NCBI RefSeq assembly: GCF_010015445.1
Contig: NC_053120.1
Coordinates: forward strand, 8,384,114 to 8,448,113
From: Perca fluviatilis
Lineage: Eukaryota; Chordata; Actinopteri; Perciformes; Percidae
DNA: 64,000 nt
Reading direction: 5' to 3'
In this document: positions 59,366 through 64,000 of the stretch, in pieces
Layout: each line of letters starts with the position of its first letter
Numbering within the stretch: position 1 is the first letter of the stretch
Translations under genes and position numbers: made by a program
Notes under the pieces: model-generated
Told to the model about the DNA's origin: nothing
The model's input: the letters and a program-made list of their open reading frames with translations, nothing else
Databases searched by the model: none

Positions 59366-60103
59366 TTAGAAACTGAATTGTCACTCATAATACCCTTTTT
59401 TTCTGCTTAAAAGAGGTTTATTTCTGATAGCCAACAACGTTACTGCTGCATCACTTCCTGATTCCACAAACTATGGAGCGGGTCAAGGCCCAAATCACAG
59501 AATGCGCCTGTGTCAATCGCATGTCAAAAAGTGCAATTAAAAGGAATTTCCATTAATTCGTTATTATCATGTTAATTTTGACATTCCTAAATAAAACACT
59601 ATAATTTTCGTAGCAAAACAACCACTATGTGCTAAATTTTTTACAAAACAGCATTGTCAAAGTGCATCATGTCAACAATCCAAGGCAAGCATCAGCACCT
59701 GAAGCCAGAATGACTGATGACTTCCTTTATTATCCTTGCATGTTAGAACTGTGTGACCACTTAACAAATCAATAATCACAAGAACCTTTAAATGTCAACA
59801 CAATGTCTTACAATCAAATAACAGTTTTCATTTATAAATTATATATTAATATATTAGTTTATGTTGACATTTGTGTGGGATACAATGCATAGATGCAATG
59901 TTAGTAATTCTTAGTAATATGTACACTGTCACAATTGATTTAAATGCAGAATATGGAGAAAAAAAAACTCTCAACAACCCACTTAATCAATTGCATTGTT
60001 ATCAGCAATTACCTTGTCTGGTTGCCTATTACAACATTCATATTCAACATATTCATTTTACAAAGAATTAGCGGTTCCTTTAAAATGGAATCTTAACTGA
60101 TGA
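59366..60103. other. AT-rich DNA, no gene seen
   Basis: GTTAATTTTGACATTCCTAA near 59571 resembles a decayed hAT end (TTTTGACAGCCCTA type) and could close the element carrying the BED finger; this is not proven. Confidence 0.35.
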
Positions 60104-60400
60104 TAATAATAATAATACATTTGATTTATATGGCACTTTTGACAACACTCAAAGACAAGTTACAGAGTTTAAAAAAAGAAAAGAAATCCACACTAAAAAT
60201 CCCCACACATTAAACAAACATTAAAAGCAGCTCTAAAAAGGTGAGTTTTGACTTGTTTCAACATGGACAGATTGGTGCTTTTGCAGATGTGTTTGGGGAG
60301 AGAGTTCCAGAAGGAGGGGGCATCTATGGAGAAGGCTCTGTCACCCCAGGTCCGGCGCTTGGTCTTGATTGGTGAAGACAGCAGTTTGGGAAATTACTGG
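60104..60400 (-). repeat. LINE-like 3' region of uncertain class
   Basis: An (AATA)n run, then TTTGATTTATATGGCACTTTTG, CACTCAAAGACAAGTTACAG, GAGAGAGTTCCAGAAGGAGG and CTCTGTCACCCCAGGTCCGG, in the order of a common fish repeat. Read in reverse it would end in the simple repeat, as LINEs do. Confidence 0.6.
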
Positions 60401-61350
60401 GTGTGACTGTGACAATTTCCTGCCAAAACCCCATGATGCTTTGACCTTTTCCTTAATGACTCAGAAATGGTGTGTAATTACTGTGGCTGAATTGGTGAAT
60501 GAAATATATACAATTCCATCATTCTGTTAGTAGTGCCACCGGCCCATTCCATGAAGTCTGCAATCCATCATGCTGACATGATCTGGCATGTGCTTGTTAC
60601 ATGTAGTTGACAGCTCAGTGACCATACATGTAAGAGAGGCCCTTTTAGTAGCTCTTGAAAAGGTTGCAGACTAAAAAAAACAATTAGATACAGAAAGGTA
60701 TTGAGAATTCTGATGTTTGCTAATTTGCCTCAGATTAAAAGACCTTAAGTCAAGGAATCCTGGCAAATTTCCATTACAAGATGTTAATGACCCATGTTCC
60801 AAGACTTTCCATACCCTCAACTTTTGGGATCTTGCAAGACCTGGGCGTTTGGTTCTTCTATGCAATTTATATTGCAGTTTGCACCAAGATGTTTGAATCA
60901 TGTCCAGGGCATTGTAAGTGCAATTGTTTTAAGGTTTGCTCCACTGATTGTGATCTTTGAATTTCCAAACCTTTTGTTCCATTTTATTTATATTTTCTCT
61001 GTGCTGTGCTGAAACATCCTCTGCTGCACCTATGTGTACAGCTGATTCCATCAGCTTCTAGAAGACATCCAAGCCGTAGGTGACATTGCTTGACACTCGA
61101 CCATCGCTTGACCATTTAAAAATCAACAGCACTGCCCTACCTAATGCCACAATCATGTCATATCAGAATTACTGTTAATGACCAGTTTTCACCTTGTAAA
61201 CAGCCTTCACGTCACCGGTCATAATTAAAAGTGGGGAATTCTGATTTCAGTCTGATATATCTGACATAATAATATGGCAGTAGCTCAAATTACCAAAGTC
61301 TGTCGCTCACTGTAAAGTTTTTTTGATATTGTGCTTTCGATGATTTTAAT
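60401..61350. other. unique DNA, no gene seen
   Basis: No feature was recognised. Confidence 0.45.
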
Positions 61351-61351
61351 T

Positions 61352-61520
61352 CCATTCCCAATTATGATTTGATTTATTGGGATCTCCATTAGCTGGGGCA
61401 ATAGCCAAATCAATTCTTCCTGGAGTCTGCCCAAAACCTGTGCATGTATACAGAGATAAACATAAATAAACATGACATGAATCAATCATGGTCAGACTGA
61501 ACAAAAAAAAAAAAAAAATT
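61352..61520 (-). repeat. LINE 3'-end fragment
   Basis: TTGATTTATTGGGATCTCCA, then TTAGCTGGGGCAATAGCC and TCTTCCTGGAGTC, are the reverse of a common fish LINE 3' end. An A-run closes it near 61518. Confidence 0.65.
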
Positions 61521-62070
61521 AAATATTAGCAAATGCAGAGAACCAGCTAGGAGAGGTTCCTCAAGTAATATTTTGAATCGATTTTTTTCTTGAGATTTTC
61601 CGATATGTTATGATCCAGTAAAATTAGGCACAATATGAGATGTATTAATCCCCATTTTTGTTATCTTTGCCGTCATCTTGACTGTAAAGCTGCTAATGGA
61701 GCTGGGATGTACAATGGATGTACAATGGATGTACATGGCAGCGCAACCATGAGTATGTCCCATGGCAGTGAGGGAGACACATCTGGTGGAGATCTGCCTC
61801 TACTGCACTTTTCTATTTTGACTTGTATTCTATCCAACAAATGATTTTCATGACAGACATTTTGACTTCATTAAAAACATTAGAAAAGCAGGGTTGTAAT
61901 TGATACCAATAATAATGGGTCCATTCCATTTAAGTGTCAGTCATGCCATGTCAGCGCACAAGCATTCATTATTTTCAGTAAAAAACTGAAACTGCACCAC
62001 CCAAATGTAATTAGTTACACCTCTGCTATTCTATGAAATGTCAAAATGATGATAAAAAAAAAAAAAAAAA
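61521..62070. other. unique DNA, no gene seen
   Basis: A short tandem of TGTACAATGGA (three units) lies near 61707-61740, and an A-run at 62054-62070. Confidence 0.4.
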
Positions 62071-62592
62071 TAGCCTGACAAGCCAGACTCACATCAAGAT
62101 GTTGGGTCTGGGAACTCACCATTGGCAGGGCTCAGTCCGAGGGGCGGGATAAACGGTTGTCTTTCAAATATCCTCTGCACGCAATAGGATAGCGCTACAA
62201 CCAGGCAGAGCAACGAAGAAGGTAGCAGAGCTAGTTGATAGATTAAACTTTTGCCGTATCCGGTTGTCAAAACTCCGAACACATCTTCCTTTTTTTAAAA
62301 TGACTTCAGTGCCGTTCTTAGTTCTTTTCTCAAAGAAAAGGTTAACACCAAGTCTTCTAGAGTCGCGGCCAAAGACAATTCGAAAGACCGCTGTTTGCCA
62401 GCGGCAGCAGCCATCTTCTTTGTTTTCAGATAGCCGTCATTATGTTAAGCCCGCCCACCGACTCTATACACAATGCGATTGGCCCGACTAGAGTTTATTT
62501 TTTCCAGCTTGCAAGCCAACTGCGAGTTGCTAGAGGACCCTGGCTGCAAATTACATTTGCTGCCGCTAGGGTGCATCTAGATTTCTAGGCTA
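62071..62592. mobile_element. MITE carrying a helicase N-terminal fragment
   Basis: The left end TAGCCTGACAAGCCAGAC and the right end ATCTAGATTTCTAGGCTA share an inverted TAGCCT edge and match the two ends of a repeat common in fish. The minus strand inside codes for a RecQ-like fragment (62414-62225). No transposase is seen. Confidence 0.7.
62225..62414 (-). pseudogene. second RecQ-like helicase N-terminal fragment
   Basis: From the ATG at 62414 the frame gives an Ala-rich start (MAAAAGKQRS), then SLRKELRTALKSF, and a stop. The frame resumes with VFGVLTTGYGKSLIYQLAL, a Walker A motif (TGYGKS) followed by the YQLA typical of RecQ-type motif I. It is homologous in layout to the fragment at 21284-21490 but clearly diverged. 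Later helicase motifs are missing, and beyond YQLALL the frame no longer resembles a helicase. Confidence 0.72.
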
Positions 62593-64000
62593 CATAAGGA
62601 AGATTGCAGTTATCAAATTCAAGCACATTCAAGTACATTTGTAGTTTCACGTTTGTTTGAAATACTAGTGGGTGAAACTTTGGAAACACACTAATGGTAT
62701 ATTGCTGATTTGCATCAAGAGTGCTCAAACTCAAATGGATACATACTGCATATTAGTTTCATGCTTCAGTTTTCATCAGGGATACAAACATTTGAGTGGA
62801 TAAAACACAGTATGAATGTCTGCACTCACTCATAAATTCCCATGGCTTTTAATACACAGCACAAGACAGAAGCAAACACATTTCAGTGCTTCACCTTTGT
62901 CAGCATTTTCTTTTGTTCTTAATGCGTTCAGCCATTCTCTTATAAAAAAAGTTTTAAAGTAAGGTTGGCTTTTGCTTTCTTCTAGCTCACATGCTGACAG
63001 GGTTTTTGCATGTGTATCCTCTAGAGAAAGATCTCTCTAGCTGGGAGGTGTTTTACAGGCTTTATAACAGTACAGCTCTTCCCTTTAGGGACCCTCAAAC
63101 AGACACAAATCACTTTGACATGTCTTTCTTCTTCCCATTTTTTCCTTACAGGATATAGGCATTTGGAGAAATGGCCAGTTCTTCATATTACATTCTGGAT
63201 TCCAATAGCAAGCAATGACTTTGAGAATAAATACTAACATGTGGACATTATGCTGTCAGTCAAAATAGGATTAAATGCACAAATTGGACTGTGACATGAA
63301 ATTCTTTTTTTGGTTTCAATTACACAAATTTGATATTGCTTGAACATGAAATGCTGCATTTGTACAGTTTTAGGTTCCCTTGGGTCCGCATTAGTTCAGT
63401 TTTCATGGCACGCAGAGACTTCCAATTGCAATACTGCAAATCCAGCAGGCAGAGAAGTAATATGGAAATCCTCGTCATGGTTTGAACCAACAAGAGGGGG
63501 CTTAATGGAAAGAAACGAAGCTGTGAGCAAGGCTAATACACCGTTGAGTGTGCTTTATGTGCTGAAGGGTTGCTTAGTCCAATTGTGGTTTTATGATAGC
63601 ACTCTCTTCCTGACTGAGTTTTTACTTGAGATGTGCTAGACTGTCAACACAACCTTTCAGAAAATAATACATTCGCAAATAATTCAAGCCTTCTTGTAGG
63701 CAGAGAAACACCATCATGTTTTCTCTCACTCTTTATCTAGTTCTGTCTCCATCCGGTGTTTTAGCTCGCTGTTTGGCTGCTGCCGTGTAAAGCCAGCCTG
63801 TGATCTGTAACACACGCAATGCTTCAGAGGAAACCATGTTATCACAAAAATCATGAATGGCAAAGGCTTCAGTAAGTTTGCATTGCACACTATGACCAAT
63901 CTTTTAAGGTCATAGATATGCAAAGACTATACAGTGTGCCTAAAATTATGAACACATCAGTGAGCAACACTGTTAAACTGGGCAACTGTAGTCTATTTTG
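62593..64000. other. unique DNA, no gene seen
   Basis: Short open frames lack recognisable motifs on both strands. Confidence 0.45.

Overview
The window is teleost fish nuclear DNA, most likely from a percomorph. The evidence is its mix of repeats: a tRNA-derived SINE with clear A and B boxes, several LINE 3' tails of types common in percomorph genomes, GTTAGC-rich MITEs, TTAA-flanked long-TIR MITEs, and Harbinger and hAT fragments. Long CA, GATA and CT microsatellites fit a vertebrate. I found no host exon, tRNA, rRNA, CRISPR or operon structure. The 64 kb looks like a gene-poor intergenic stretch or a very large intron. Family assignments rest on memory of sequence and on motifs read directly; no database was searched.

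Layout. Positions 1-8556 are one Ty3/gypsy LTR retrotransposon on the minus strand. Its 3' LTR is at the left edge, cut by the window, and its 5' LTR is at 7655-8556. Between them lie gag, protease, reverse transcriptase, RNase H and integrase in the Ty3/gypsy order. The LTRs are nearly identical, yet the coding region is broken by many frameshifts. From 8557 to about 36800 unique AT-rich DNA alternates with cut-and-paste transposon remnants. These include a MITE at 10181, a hAT element with a perfect 8-bp target duplication and a BED zinc finger (15126-16323), a TTAA element (19618-21184), a RecQ-like helicase fragment (21284-21490), a foldback element with a nested perfect hairpin (22225-23700), two SINEs near 24.2-24.8 kb, a Myb/SANT-bearing element (33373-34127) and a Harbinger element with a transposase C-terminus (35676-36800).

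From 36.8 to 46.9 kb the DNA is mostly unique, with microsatellites and a few old repeats. From 46.9 to 52.8 kb there are three TTAA-type MITEs, two of them copies of one family, plus LINE tails. From 52.8 to 64 kb there are LINE and SINE relics, a telomere-like tract inside a small MITE, a second BED zinc finger on the minus strand (59183-59365) and a second helicase fragment inside a MITE (62071-62592).

No cellular pathway is encoded. The functional parts belong to mobile elements: the retrotransposon Pol enzymes, DNA-binding BED and Myb domains, a DDE transposase end, and Walker A helicase pieces. Most are non-autonomous or broken. Some unique blocks have a texture that could reflect conserved regulatory DNA; this is inference only.
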